From Aureimonas sp. SK2 (GTDB lineage Bacteria > Pseudomonadota > Alphaproteobacteria > Rhizobiales > Rhizobiaceae), in assembly GCF_029813115.1 (NCBI RefSeq), contig NZ_JAPZDS010000003.1, positions 232,343 through 296,342 on the forward strand: a stretch of 64,000 nt of DNA, in the 5' to 3' direction. This document shows, in pieces, positions 47,177 to 54,965 of this stretch; positions within the stretch are counted from its first letter, which is position 1, and every line of letters begins with the position of its first letter. The translations under genes were made by a program, and so were the position numbers. Under the pieces are notes generated by a model. That model worked only from the letters and a program-made list of their open reading frames with translations. It made no database searches and had not been told where the DNA came from.

Positions 47177-47641
47177 CTATTCGTCGAGGAAACGCAAGAT
47201 CGCCTCGGCACGCGGGATGAACCAATGCCACTTCGGCTTGCCCGTCTGGTCGGAGACCCAGTATCGCGACGGGCTGTGCGAACCGTGCATCGATCCGAAG
47301 CCCTGGAGCTCGTCGATGTCGTCGCCGCCGCGGTTCGGATCGCAGACGACCCACATGCGCGCCAGCATCTCGACCTTCGGATTGACCTCGACGGGGGTGG
47401 GATCGACGATGCCCCAGAACTCGCCGGCGATGCGAACGAGGATCTGGCCCGGCATCAGACGGGCAGGATTGCGCTCGCCAAGGTGATCGTGAACCTCGAC
47501 GTGGATCGAGGTCGGTCCTTCCTCGCCGAGGACGATGGCGGTCTCCGGCAGGCCGGCGAACGCGACGATCTCCTCGGCGGCCTCCAACGTGCCGTCGAAC
47601 TTGATCATGGTGACGGCGCCGTCTTCGACGATGCGGCTCAA
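47177..47641 (-). CDS. Hypothetical protein coupled to PcfJ-like copy 3
   Basis: 154 aa from a TTG at 47641. AAGGAG lies 7 bases upstream and the TTG overlaps the PcfJ-like stop as TTGA, whereas the ATG at 47608 has no ribosome site. Beta-rich, with 'GPTSIHVEVHDHLGERNP' and a conserved-looking 'RYWVSDQTGKPKWHWFIPRA' end. No family recognised. Confidence 0.6.
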   Translation of the reverse strand: MSRIVEDGAVTMIKFDGTLEAAEEIVAFAGLPETAIVLGEEGPTSIHVEVHDHLGERNPARLMPGQILVRIAGEFWGIVDPTPVEVNPKVEMLARMWVVCDPNRGGDDIDELQGFGSMHGSHSPSRYWVSDQTGKPKWHWFIPRAEAILRFLDE

Positions 47642-48609
47642 GGCGTTTCTCCTTCGATGTTCCATGCAACCGGCGGCATCATCGCGGGCCGGAAATGGGT
47701 AGTGACAATGGGCGGACCGGGGGCGCGGACCTTCCGGCAGATCGCATCTGAGACGATGGCGGAGGCCTCCTCCCTCGGGATCCACCGCGGCTCTCCGTAC
47801 CGCGAGATCGCCGCGCCGACGCTCAAGGTCGCCTCGACGATGCGGGAAAGGTACCGATCGGCCGGCGGAGCGTTGGCGCGTCCGCGAGCCTGCATCCGGC
47901 GGGTGCCGGAGATCTCGATGGTGACATGCGGCCGGTGGTGGGGATCGCGAAGCGAGATGATCGCGCCGCCGCGGCGGTCCAGATCGTCGTAGGCGCCCTG
48001 GCCGACGCAGTGCCCCATTGCGTCGCCCTCGGCGTCACGCTCCGCGTCGGTGCGGACCCAGACCCACGACCATCCGTCGTCGTAGCGGTGAAGGACCGGG
48101 CACGAGGCGAGGTCGGCCGCGGCAGCCTCGGTCTTCCGCTTCGCGAGGGCGGCATGCCAGCGTTGCTGGGCCTGCCACATCGCTGAGAAGGCCATGCGTG
48201 GAACCTTGCCGTAGGCGCGAGGATCGGTCTGCCGAAGATGTACGAGCCAGTCGACGATCGCCGACATGAAGGCGCCGCTAATAGAAACGGCACCCCACTC
48301 CCGCTGATCGGCCGCTTCGCCACCTGTCGGAAAGCGAAGTCGGAATTCACGCATCTGCCCCACGACGAGGCGGTCCATCTCGATGAGAGGATCGGGAACC
48401 GTGCCCAAAAGCGGCAGGTCGCAAGTCCTGCGGTAGAGAACGTTGGTCAGGTACTCGGACCTGGCGATCGACTTCGCGAAGGCCTTCACGACGGCTACCG
48501 CGGTCGCCTCGTCATCGAGACGACCGAGCTGGGAGAACACAATTCGAATGTCCGCGAGCGGTCGCGGAACGAACGCGGCTTCCGGCTTCGGGGTAGCGAC
48601 GTCGCTCAA
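47638..48609 (-). CDS. PcfJ-like protein, copy 3
   Basis: 323 aa, TTG start at 48609 with GGAGGG nearby. It repeats the plan of copies 1 and 2: IVDWLVHLRQTDPRAYGKVP, HRYDDGWSWVWV, EGDAMGHCVG, ISLRDPHHRPHVTIE. It lies 11 kb from the other copies in a different transcription unit, so the family has been kept more than once in this element. Function unknown. Confidence 0.65.
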   Translation of the reverse strand: MSDVATPKPEAAFVPRPLADIRIVFSQLGRLDDEATAVAVVKAFAKSIARSEYLTNVLYRRTCDLPLLGTVPDPLIEMDRLVVGQMREFRLRFPTGGEAADQREWGAVSISGAFMSAIVDWLVHLRQTDPRAYGKVPRMAFSAMWQAQQRWHAALAKRKTEAAAADLASCPVLHRYDDGWSWVWVRTDAERDAEGDAMGHCVGQGAYDDLDRRGGAIISLRDPHHRPHVTIEISGTRRMQARGRANAPPADRYLSRIVEATLSVGAAISRYGEPRWIPREEASAIVSDAICRKVRAPGPPIVTTHFRPAMMPPVAWNIEGETP

Positions 48610-48613
48610 CGCC

Positions 48614-49219
48614 TCAGCCCTCCAGGACGCCGTGCCAATCCGCGGCGATCTCGCGGAGGTCTCGCTTCTCGATCGCAGCTGCCGCCATCAAGTCTTCGAG
48701 GCCCTCGTCGTCGTGACCCGGCGCCATCTGCCGATCCTTTTCGAGAGCGGCTCGTTCGATCGCTGCGCTCTCGGGTTCGATCTGCTGCGGCGGGCCGAGG
48801 TTCGGGAAGACAATCTGAAGGACCTCGGCCGAAACGCTCGAAGCCGGTCCGATCTGGACTGTCACGCCGGCGCCGGCAATCTTGACCGGCGGCGCGTCCC
48901 CTTCCGGCGCAACGACGGAGGAACCGAACACGCGGACCACCTCGTCTGCATGGGTAATCGTCAGAAAGCTCGTCGTCGCGTGCAGCCTGAAGCGGACCGA
49001 CACGCCATCGGCGTCCTTGAAGCCACGGTAGAAGACGATTTCCGGCGGGTATCCAGCCTGGCGCAGATCGAACAGAAGGTTGTGAAACATCGCGTTGACT
49101 GCCTTCGGCGGCAGTCCGAGCGCGGCGGTTACCAGCGGCTCCCGGCTGAGGCGGTAGCAGTCGGTGTTCGTCTGGAGCGTATCCCGGCCAACGATCACAG
49201 GCTTCGGCATCTTCGTCAT
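48614..49219 (-). CDS. Hypothetical protein, phage-like block
   Basis: 201 aa. N-terminal helical part (AVNAMFHNLLFDLRQAGYPP) then beta region and a charged C-terminal helix. No family recognised. The 5' flank carries copy 2 of the GTAAAA-N3-CCAACGAA motif. Confidence 0.55.
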   Translation of the reverse strand: MTKMPKPVIVGRDTLQTNTDCYRLSREPLVTAALGLPPKAVNAMFHNLLFDLRQAGYPPEIVFYRGFKDADGVSVRFRLHATTSFLTITHADEVVRVFGSSVVAPEGDAPPVKIAGAGVTVQIGPASSVSAEVLQIVFPNLGPPQQIEPESAAIERAALEKDRQMAPGHDDEGLEDLMAAAAIEKRDLREIAADWHGVLEG

Positions 49220-49233
49220 GTTCTCGGTTCCTG

Positions 49234-49250
49234 TTCGTTGGCAGTTTTAC
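49234..49250 (-). promoter_or_regulatory. GTAAAA-N3-CCAACGAA motif, copy 2
   Basis: Minus-strand GTAAAACTGCCAACGAA, overlapping the stop codon of the 49247 gene and 14 bases before the start of the 48614-49219 gene. Confidence 0.55.
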
Positions 49251-50137
49251 ACTGCGGGGTTCTGAACGAACGCGGGGCCGGCGGTGACGCGGACGTGAGT
49301 CTTCACACCGACATCGCGACTGCCCCGCGTGTGCGGCCGGACGAACTCCACGTTCGCCCGCCGGATCCGCATGAATGCCCGAACCTTGTGCCACGAGACC
49401 CGCCGGCCGTCCGGCGAGGTCTGCGAAGGACGGGTGTCCGCATGCGCAGCAGCTGCCGTCTTCGTCAGTCGAAGCGTGCTGTAGGGCAACAGCCACGGCT
49501 TCCCCTTGCGAGCCCGAGCCGCGTTCAGCTTGCCGAGTTCGGCCGGCTCGCGCTCCGTCAGCCGAGGCGTTCCGACTGCGGCGCAGAACGCGAACAGCAT
49601 GGCCTGGAGGTCCTCTGGCGTGCCGAACGTCGGACGCTGCGGTGGCACGAAAGGAATGGCAGCAGCGTCATTCAGTTCGGCGTCGGAGGCGACGGTCGAG
49701 AACAGCATCGAGCGAAACGCGAAGGAGAGCGTTCCGTCCGTCCGTTCCGGAATGCGACAGACGAGAACGCCCGATCCCTGCCTGCCGAGAACTTGATGCT
49801 CGCGCATGAAAGCTGGCATATCGACGTCGAGCATGGGACGCGTGTCGATCAGGACGCCAGCAGGACCCTCGGGCGTCTGCCACTCGATCCACACGACGTT
49901 GTGCGGCAGGAAGAGCTCCGACCTCGCCCGATGAAGCGCCGCGGGATCGGCAGCGAGATCTCGAACGAGATCCAGCGCCGACGGCGCGAGGACGAAGCGC
50001 ACGAGGTCGTCGTGCAGCAGGACTTCGTGGACCCGCTGCCAGGCTTCCGGAGCCTCCTCGCCGTACCGGTCGCCCTCGTAGACGATCCGGCCGGCAACCT
50101 TCTGGCCGATGAGCTCGGCGGCAGTGTCGCAGAACAT
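49247..50137 (-). CDS. Phage-type hypothetical protein
   Basis: 296 aa. The C-terminal 'WHKVRAFMRIRR ... VRPHTRGSRDVG' resembles the end of a family common in alphaproteobacterial prophages (HxVRGHWR...PHxRG pattern), whose role is unknown. Coupled to the 50137 gene by TGATG. Confidence 0.6.
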   Translation of the reverse strand: MFCDTAAELIGQKVAGRIVYEGDRYGEEAPEAWQRVHEVLLHDDLVRFVLAPSALDLVRDLAADPAALHRARSELFLPHNVVWIEWQTPEGPAGVLIDTRPMLDVDMPAFMREHQVLGRQGSGVLVCRIPERTDGTLSFAFRSMLFSTVASDAELNDAAAIPFVPPQRPTFGTPEDLQAMLFAFCAAVGTPRLTEREPAELGKLNAARARKGKPWLLPYSTLRLTKTAAAAHADTRPSQTSPDGRRVSWHKVRAFMRIRRANVEFVRPHTRGSRDVGVKTHVRVTAGPAFVQNPAV

Positions 50138-50631
50138 CAGGCCGCCTCCACCTGGGCCAGCGACGCTGCACCGATCAGATTGCGCATCGATTCCTGCATC
50201 GACCTGTGTCCAGCTCTGTGACCGACCCGGTACGCAGCCTTGGACGTCCTCTCGATGAGGGCGTGCTGCTCAGCGACGTACTGGACGGCGCACTCGATCG
50301 CGACGTAGCCGGGGATGAACATGTCGAGGTCGCTCGAATGCCACTCCCGGCTGCAGTAGCTGTCGTAGATCAGCACCGCACCGGTGTCGTGGAACGCAGA
50401 CGGATCCCCGTTGTGATCATGCCAGTAGATCGACCGGACGACCGTCGTATCGTCGATGCGATGGATTCGCTCGCCCTCGAAACCAAGGTGTTCGGAAGGC
50501 GTGACCCAGCGCAGGTCCGCAGGAGCCTCCGACTTCTCGAAATACTCGGTGTTCCGGACGGCGAGCAGCAGCTGTTCCGCTCCCTCATCGGACAGGTAGG
50601 GCTTCGTCGTGACCTTGATGCTCTCTTCCAT
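50137..50631 (-). CDS. Hypothetical protein, phage-like block
   Basis: 164 aa, beta-rich, with several Asp/His/Tyr residues (SIYWHDHNGDPSAFHD; IYDSYCSREWHS) and a C-terminal helix. No family recognised. Starts after a G-rich leader (50647-50660). Confidence 0.5.
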   Translation of the reverse strand: MEESIKVTTKPYLSDEGAEQLLLAVRNTEYFEKSEAPADLRWVTPSEHLGFEGERIHRIDDTTVVRSIYWHDHNGDPSAFHDTGAVLIYDSYCSREWHSSDLDMFIPGYVAIECAVQYVAEQHALIERTSKAAYRVGHRAGHRSMQESMRNLIGAASLAQVEAA

Positions 50632-50706
50632 GGGAAAAGTCTCCGATGCTGGGGGGGACGGCGCTTCTGCGCTCTAATCTTGGCGACAGGATACGCGAAC
50701 GAGAGA

Positions 50707-51408
50707 CTACGTAAAGTACCCAATGATGAATGGTTCAGAAGAATTGCAGGCAGCCCGTCGATCTTCGGGCGGACGGTACGCCAAGGCCGCGTCCGTCTCG
50801 CAGTATGTCGCGCCGATGCTCCTGCTCTTCCCGCAGACGAGCTTCTCCGGAAGCGCGGCGTCCGCGGACCAGAGAGGCCAGCGGCACCCCGAAGCCGTGA
50901 CGACGGGCCGGGCGTCCGCCGTCGGACGGAAAGCTTCTGCGAGAACTCGATCACGAGCCATTATGGCGTCGGCCTTCTGACGGGCAATAACGGCCAGCTC
51001 GGCGGCGGTGAAACTGCTTCTCACGAACGGCCGCCGAGGTTCCGCCGGCAGGACGGGGAGCCTGGACGGCCGCGACGGAGAGACCGGATGCGGTGCCAGC
51101 GTCCTGATCGCCGTACCGGCGCGGCGAAGGGATCGAAGGACGGCATGCTTCGGCACACCGAAGCGTCTGGCGATCTCGTCTGCGGGAACGCCGGCGCCGA
51201 CAAGACGCTGCACCTCGACGAGCCGAGCGCCTGCGATGAGAGCGGTGTGCGGCTGGAAGCCGAGCGTGATGCCGCGCCGGTGGCAAAGGCCGATGACTGC
51301 GTTCCGGCTTGCGCCGATCTCCGCACCGATCTTCGATGCGCTCTTACCGGCCGCGGCGAGCTCGCGGACTTTCTCGATCACGTCTTCGGACCACGGAACC
51401 TGCGACAT
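50707..51408 (-). CDS. GcrA-like regulator with two HTH units
   Basis: 233 aa. The N-terminus 'SEDVIEKVRELAAAGKSASK' plus 'ASRNAVIGLCHRRG' is the GcrA-type helix-turn-helix; a second HTH follows (VPADEIARRFGVPKHAVL). The C-terminus 'GCRWPLWSADAA ... CGKSRSIGATYCETDAALAY' matches the sigma70-binding end of GcrA with its Cys residues. GcrA controls cell-cycle genes at methylated sites in alphaproteobacteria; an element copy could redirect host transcription (inference). It is longer than chromosomal GcrA (about 170 aa). Confidence 0.8.
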   Translation of the reverse strand: MSQVPWSEDVIEKVRELAAAGKSASKIGAEIGASRNAVIGLCHRRGITLGFQPHTALIAGARLVEVQRLVGAGVPADEIARRFGVPKHAVLRSLRRAGTAIRTLAPHPVSPSRPSRLPVLPAEPRRPFVRSSFTAAELAVIARQKADAIMARDRVLAEAFRPTADARPVVTASGCRWPLWSADAALPEKLVCGKSRSIGATYCETDAALAYRPPEDRRAACNSSEPFIIGYFT

Positions 51409-51434
51409 TGTGATTCTCCCTTTCGAGTTGGGGG

Positions 51435-51845
51435 TCAGTCGAAGGCGGCAATGCTGCGATTGCCGCCCCGCTCGTTGCTGGCGGCCCGGGGGGCGCCCTT
51501 CGTTGCCTTCCGGCCCGGACCGCGCAGGCGCGCCGTCGGACGGGGTTCCGGCTTCCGATCGAGCGTCGTGACGACGAAACCGTCGCGGATCACGAAGACG
51601 GCCTCGCCGACCGTGACCTGCCCGTTCTGCGGGGCGTCCTGATCGAACAGTTCCCTGAGGATCCGGCGGGTGATGTCGGCGATCGGGAAACGGAGCTCTG
51701 ATGCGAGATGGAACAGGAGTTCCGGATCCCCTACTCCGCCGAGGCGGTCGCGGACGGCCTCGACTCCGATGCGCTGCGTCCTGTCGAGCCACCGAACGAT
51801 GGCGTGGTCCGAGACGGTGAACCGATGCCTGGAGCCGGAGATCAC
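51435..51845 (-). CDS. Hypothetical phage-like protein
   Basis: 136 aa. 'FTVSDHAIVRWLDRTQ' near the N-terminus is a phrase shared by small proteins in alphaproteobacterial prophages; the rest includes a beta hairpin (GEAVFVIRDGFVVTTLDR) and a basic disordered tail. Overlaps the upstream gene stop as ATGA. Confidence 0.55.
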   Translation of the reverse strand: MISGSRHRFTVSDHAIVRWLDRTQRIGVEAVRDRLGGVGDPELLFHLASELRFPIADITRRILRELFDQDAPQNGQVTVGEAVFVIRDGFVVTTLDRKPEPRPTARLRGPGRKATKGAPRAASNERGGNRSIAAFD

Positions 51846-52069
51846 GCCTCGGCTCCATCGATTCCGAGGAAGGACAGGTAGGCGTCCATCGCCTCGGGCA
51901 TGCCGGCCGGAATGACGGGACCGAGCCGGCGTGCTTCGAGGATGCGGGCCCGGGCGATGGGGACGGTGACGCCGCCCTCCTCCGCGATCCTATCGATCGG
52001 CGTTCCGACGCCGGCGAGATACTGTGCCCGCTCAGTCTGGTGCGGCGACCAGTCGGGGTGCCCGGTCAT
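51842..52069 (-). CDS. Small HTH-like protein
   Basis: 75 aa with a homeodomain-like HTH: 'WSPHQTERAQYLAGVGTPID' then 'RIAEEGGVTVPIARARILEA'. Overlaps the end of the multi-HTH gene by ATGA. Probably a DNA-binding partner of it or of the GcrA-like protein. Confidence 0.55.
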   Translation of the reverse strand: MTGHPDWSPHQTERAQYLAGVGTPIDRIAEEGGVTVPIARARILEARRLGPVIPAGMPEAMDAYLSFLGIDGAEA

Positions 52070-53592
52070 GCCGCCCTCGCCCTGCCCAACGTGGCCTGCA
52101 GCTCACGCATCAGCCCGAGGGCCTTCCGCTCGACGGCGATCCGATGTTCCGCCGCCAGGATCTCCGCCTCGAGCGCAGTCCGCAGATCGCTCGAGGTAAC
52201 GGACCGGTCTGCTTCCGATCGCGTCCGGGGCACGGGATGCCGGAGAATCGTCCGCCTCTTCTTCACGGCCGTTACCGTACGGCCGAGGTGATCGGCGATC
52301 GCCTCGAGCGTGGCGCCCTCGGCGTCGGCCGTGCGGAGATACGCGAGCTCGTCGTCCGTCCACCGCTCGTACTGCGTGGCACCGACCTCCGAAGTGGCGA
52401 CGACGGGCATCTCTCTGATCTCCTCGCTGGCCGGAAGGGTGACGCCGGTCTCGTCCGCCTCGTGGACGACTTCCGCGACCGCATCCGGGATCTCGTCCAC
52501 CTGTGAAGCCTGCAGATCGTGGACTTGCGGCTCCGGTTGGACGACCTCGACAGCCAGGTCGACGATCTCGTCCACCGGATCCGGATCGGGCTTCTTCGCG
52601 GGCGGCACGATGAGCCTCAGCGGCTCCGCATCCAGATTGCGAGGGGCCGGCAGCGGCATGTCGACGCCGTAGCGGCCAAGGCGCGATCCCTTTACGACGT
52701 TCGGCGTGCGCCCCTCTTTCGTGAGGAGACCGTCGATCGACCCAACCGACATCGGGACGATGCGTGCGATCCTGCTCGACGTCGCTCCGGTCGCGTGAAG
52801 CTCGAGGACACGTGCCTTGATCGCACCAGTCGCGTATCCAGCGCGGTAATCCGAAGTTTCCGAACGGTCGCGCTTCCGGATCAGCGCGATCTGGGTGTCG
52901 ACGTCTCGGATGCCACGTCCGAGAATCCTCGCGATGTCTCTGGGATCCTTGCCCTCGTACAAGAGCTTCCGCAGCCCGGCCATTTCGTCGTCGGACCAGC
53001 CGCCGGCCGCCGATGTCCTCGCCAATTCGTCCTCCTGTCGTTTTGCGGGGGCGGCTTCAGGTGCGGCCAGACCGGCAGCTGCGCGGGACCGCTCGATCGC
53101 CCTGAAGGTCAAATTCATCGACGCGGCCTTTGCCTTCACGGACGCGTGCGAAAGATCGAGATCGCGGGCGATCGCGATCGGCCTCTCGCCTGCAAGCATC
53201 CGGGTGCGGATCGCATCTGTCTGCTCGTCGGTGAAACGGAACGCAGGGGCGGGCTTCCGGCGGTCGTTGAGGACCGTATCCGGGCCGATCTGGTCGGTGA
53301 CGACATCGAAGCCCGCTTTCCTCAGGACGACGGCAGCGAGGTCTTCCGTCGTGCCGATCTGCTTCGCCAGCCGGGACAGGCGCCAGCCATCTTTATGCAA
53401 CTCGACGATCCGCTCGCGCTGGAACCGGTTCAGTACCTGCGTCCCGCCAAGGCGAGACATGCGAGTGCGGATTGCACCGGCAGACACTCCGAAGAGGTCG
53501 CACACGACTTCGATCGGGGTCTTCGTTACGGCATGATGCCGAAGAAGGTCGTCCTCCTCCTGCGACCAGTCCTTTCGGGAGGCGCGGGGCAT
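52066..53592 (-). CDS. Protein with about six tandem helix-turn-helix units
   Basis: 508 aa. I count HTH or SANT-like units at about residues 8-48 (WSQEEDDLLRHH), 58-95, 120-160 (FTDEQTDAIRTRMLAGERPI), 198-238 (WSDDEMAGLRKLLYEGKDPR), 255-292 and 415-455 (WTDDELAYLRTADAEGATLE). An acidic linker and a C-terminal coiled coil follow. The units resemble the GcrA-type HTH, so the protein may be a multivalent DNA binder. I know of no named family with this layout. Confidence 0.7.
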   Translation of the reverse strand: MPRASRKDWSQEEDDLLRHHAVTKTPIEVVCDLFGVSAGAIRTRMSRLGGTQVLNRFQRERIVELHKDGWRLSRLAKQIGTTEDLAAVVLRKAGFDVVTDQIGPDTVLNDRRKPAPAFRFTDEQTDAIRTRMLAGERPIAIARDLDLSHASVKAKAASMNLTFRAIERSRAAAGLAAPEAAPAKRQEDELARTSAAGGWSDDEMAGLRKLLYEGKDPRDIARILGRGIRDVDTQIALIRKRDRSETSDYRAGYATGAIKARVLELHATGATSSRIARIVPMSVGSIDGLLTKEGRTPNVVKGSRLGRYGVDMPLPAPRNLDAEPLRLIVPPAKKPDPDPVDEIVDLAVEVVQPEPQVHDLQASQVDEIPDAVAEVVHEADETGVTLPASEEIREMPVVATSEVGATQYERWTDDELAYLRTADAEGATLEAIADHLGRTVTAVKKRRTILRHPVPRTRSEADRSVTSSDLRTALEAEILAAEHRIAVERKALGLMRELQATLGRARAA

Positions 53593-53593
53593 C

Positions 53594-54484
53594 TCACAAG
53601 GCCCCCGCTTCGGCAGCCTGCGCGTTGAAGACCGCCAGGACTATACGCGTCTCGTCTTTGGCGCAGTACCGATACTGCGACCGCCCATCCACACCGTACG
53701 CTTCCGCGAGGGCTTGGAGGTCGTATCGCTCGAGCCCCGGCTTCTGGATCTGCGCGACGATGCCGACGTCGACCTCGGCGACCCATGTCTTCCTGACGCC
53801 GAGCGCATCGAGCCAACGCGTCTCGAACACCAGTCCGTGACCCACGAGAACGGCGCCGTGCAGCGGTGCCGTGAAATCGGCGACGATGTCCGACCATCTC
53901 GGAGCGGACGCGAGCTCCTCCTCGAGGATGCCGTGGCGGTTCGCGGCAATTCGGCTGTACGGTCGGCCCTCGAGGTTGACGAGCGACTGGCGTACGTAGC
54001 CCAGGCCAGTCGCGGAATCGCGGCCGGCAATTCCGACCTCGACCACGCCGTCCGAGGTACGGAAACCGTTCGTCTGCAAATCGATCGCGACGACCGGCGG
54101 CCGATCTTTCAGGAGGTCCACGAGGTCGTAGTTCTCGCGGACCTCGACCCGCACGGTCGGTGCGGATCGAAACGGCGCGATGAAGGCTTCGTCGAGTGTG
54201 ACGCCGGCGTCGGCGGCCAGCTTCTCGGCGATCGCCTTCCACTGCGTCGCCCCGGCAGCTTCCGTGCGGATCGCGAAGGCGCCGAGGCCGACGGAGGGCC
54301 CGTCCGAGACCTTCAGGGCTTCCGACGTGGCCTTCTCGGCCGTCTCGAGCTTCTTCTTCACCTCCCTCACGGCGCGGAGGCCGTCGGCGGGCGAGAGATC
54401 ATTCATGACGGCGACGATCTCCGCGCCATGGCGGCGGATCAGGTCGGCGCGGATGGCGTACGCTTTCTGCGGATCGACGGGCAT
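53594..54484 (-). CDS. DnaQ-like exonuclease fold, active site degenerate
   Basis: 296 aa. The C-terminal 180 residues are a DEDD 3'-5' exonuclease fold, but motif I reads VAIDLQTNG instead of DxE, motif II is GHGLVFETRWL, and motif III is YCAKDET. The Glu-to-Gln change in motif I should weaken metal binding, so it may be a structural or DNA-binding relic. The N-terminal 110 residues are a separate helical domain. Motif copy 3 lies upstream. Confidence 0.65.
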   Translation of the reverse strand: MPVDPQKAYAIRADLIRRHGAEIVAVMNDLSPADGLRAVREVKKKLETAEKATSEALKVSDGPSVGLGAFAIRTEAAGATQWKAIAEKLAADAGVTLDEAFIAPFRSAPTVRVEVRENYDLVDLLKDRPPVVAIDLQTNGFRTSDGVVEVGIAGRDSATGLGYVRQSLVNLEGRPYSRIAANRHGILEEELASAPRWSDIVADFTAPLHGAVLVGHGLVFETRWLDALGVRKTWVAEVDVGIVAQIQKPGLERYDLQALAEAYGVDGRSQYRYCAKDETRIVLAVFNAQAAEAGAL

Positions 54485-54517
54485 AGGCGTGCCTTCGTGT
54501 TGGGATATCGATTCTGA

Positions 54518-54534
54518 TTCGTTGGCTCTTTTAC
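54518..54534 (-). promoter_or_regulatory. GTAAAA-N3-CCAACGAA motif, copy 3
   Basis: Minus-strand GTAAAAGAGCCAACGAA, 33 bases before the DnaQ-like gene start, in the gap after the Xre-type gene. Confidence 0.55.
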
Positions 54535-54572
54535 ACGCGACGTCCGTCGGGCCATGCCGGCGTCGCTTCGTG

Positions 54573-54923
54573 TCAGGCTGCGCGGGCGTTCGCTCGCACG
54601 TAGAGCTGGAAGTCCGCGGCGTGCGTGCCCGAAGACAGGCGGGCGACGGCAGCCAGGAGACGGATTTCGGCTTCTTGGCCCGGGTACAGTCGGACGAGAA
54701 GGTCCTCGACGCGCCTGTTCGGAGTGTTCGTCCCGGACTCTGTCTGCGAAATCAGCGGTCCGGAACAGCCGATACGACGAGCGAAATCCGCCACCGTCAT
54801 GTCCGCGTCGGTCCTCATACGGCGCATGAAGCTTCCGAAGATCTGCCTGTTAAGGCGGTTCGGATCGCCGGTGACCTGGGTGCCGGGGTCGGTCTGAGGG
54901 GTGTCGGACATCGCGGTCTCCAT
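54573..54923 (-). CDS. Xre-family helix-turn-helix regulator
   Basis: 116 aa. HTH 'MTVADFARRIGCSGPLISQT' then ESGTNTPN, and a helical C-terminus. AAGGA precedes the ATG at 54923. Size fits a phage repressor or Cro-like protein; no cleavage domain. Candidate regulator of the palindromic sites in the element. Confidence 0.8.
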   Translation of the reverse strand: METAMSDTPQTDPGTQVTGDPNRLNRQIFGSFMRRMRTDADMTVADFARRIGCSGPLISQTESGTNTPNRRVEDLLVRLYPGQEAEIRLLAAVARLSSGTHAADFQLYVRANARAA

Positions 54924-54965
54924 TCGATTTCCTTGATAACAGGTTAATGGGTAGTCGTCACTAGG

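Noticed and set aside
49218..49240. Second LexA box (two GTTC words upstream of the 49219 gene)
   Set aside because: The GTTC words are spaced by 3 and 9 bases, not 7.
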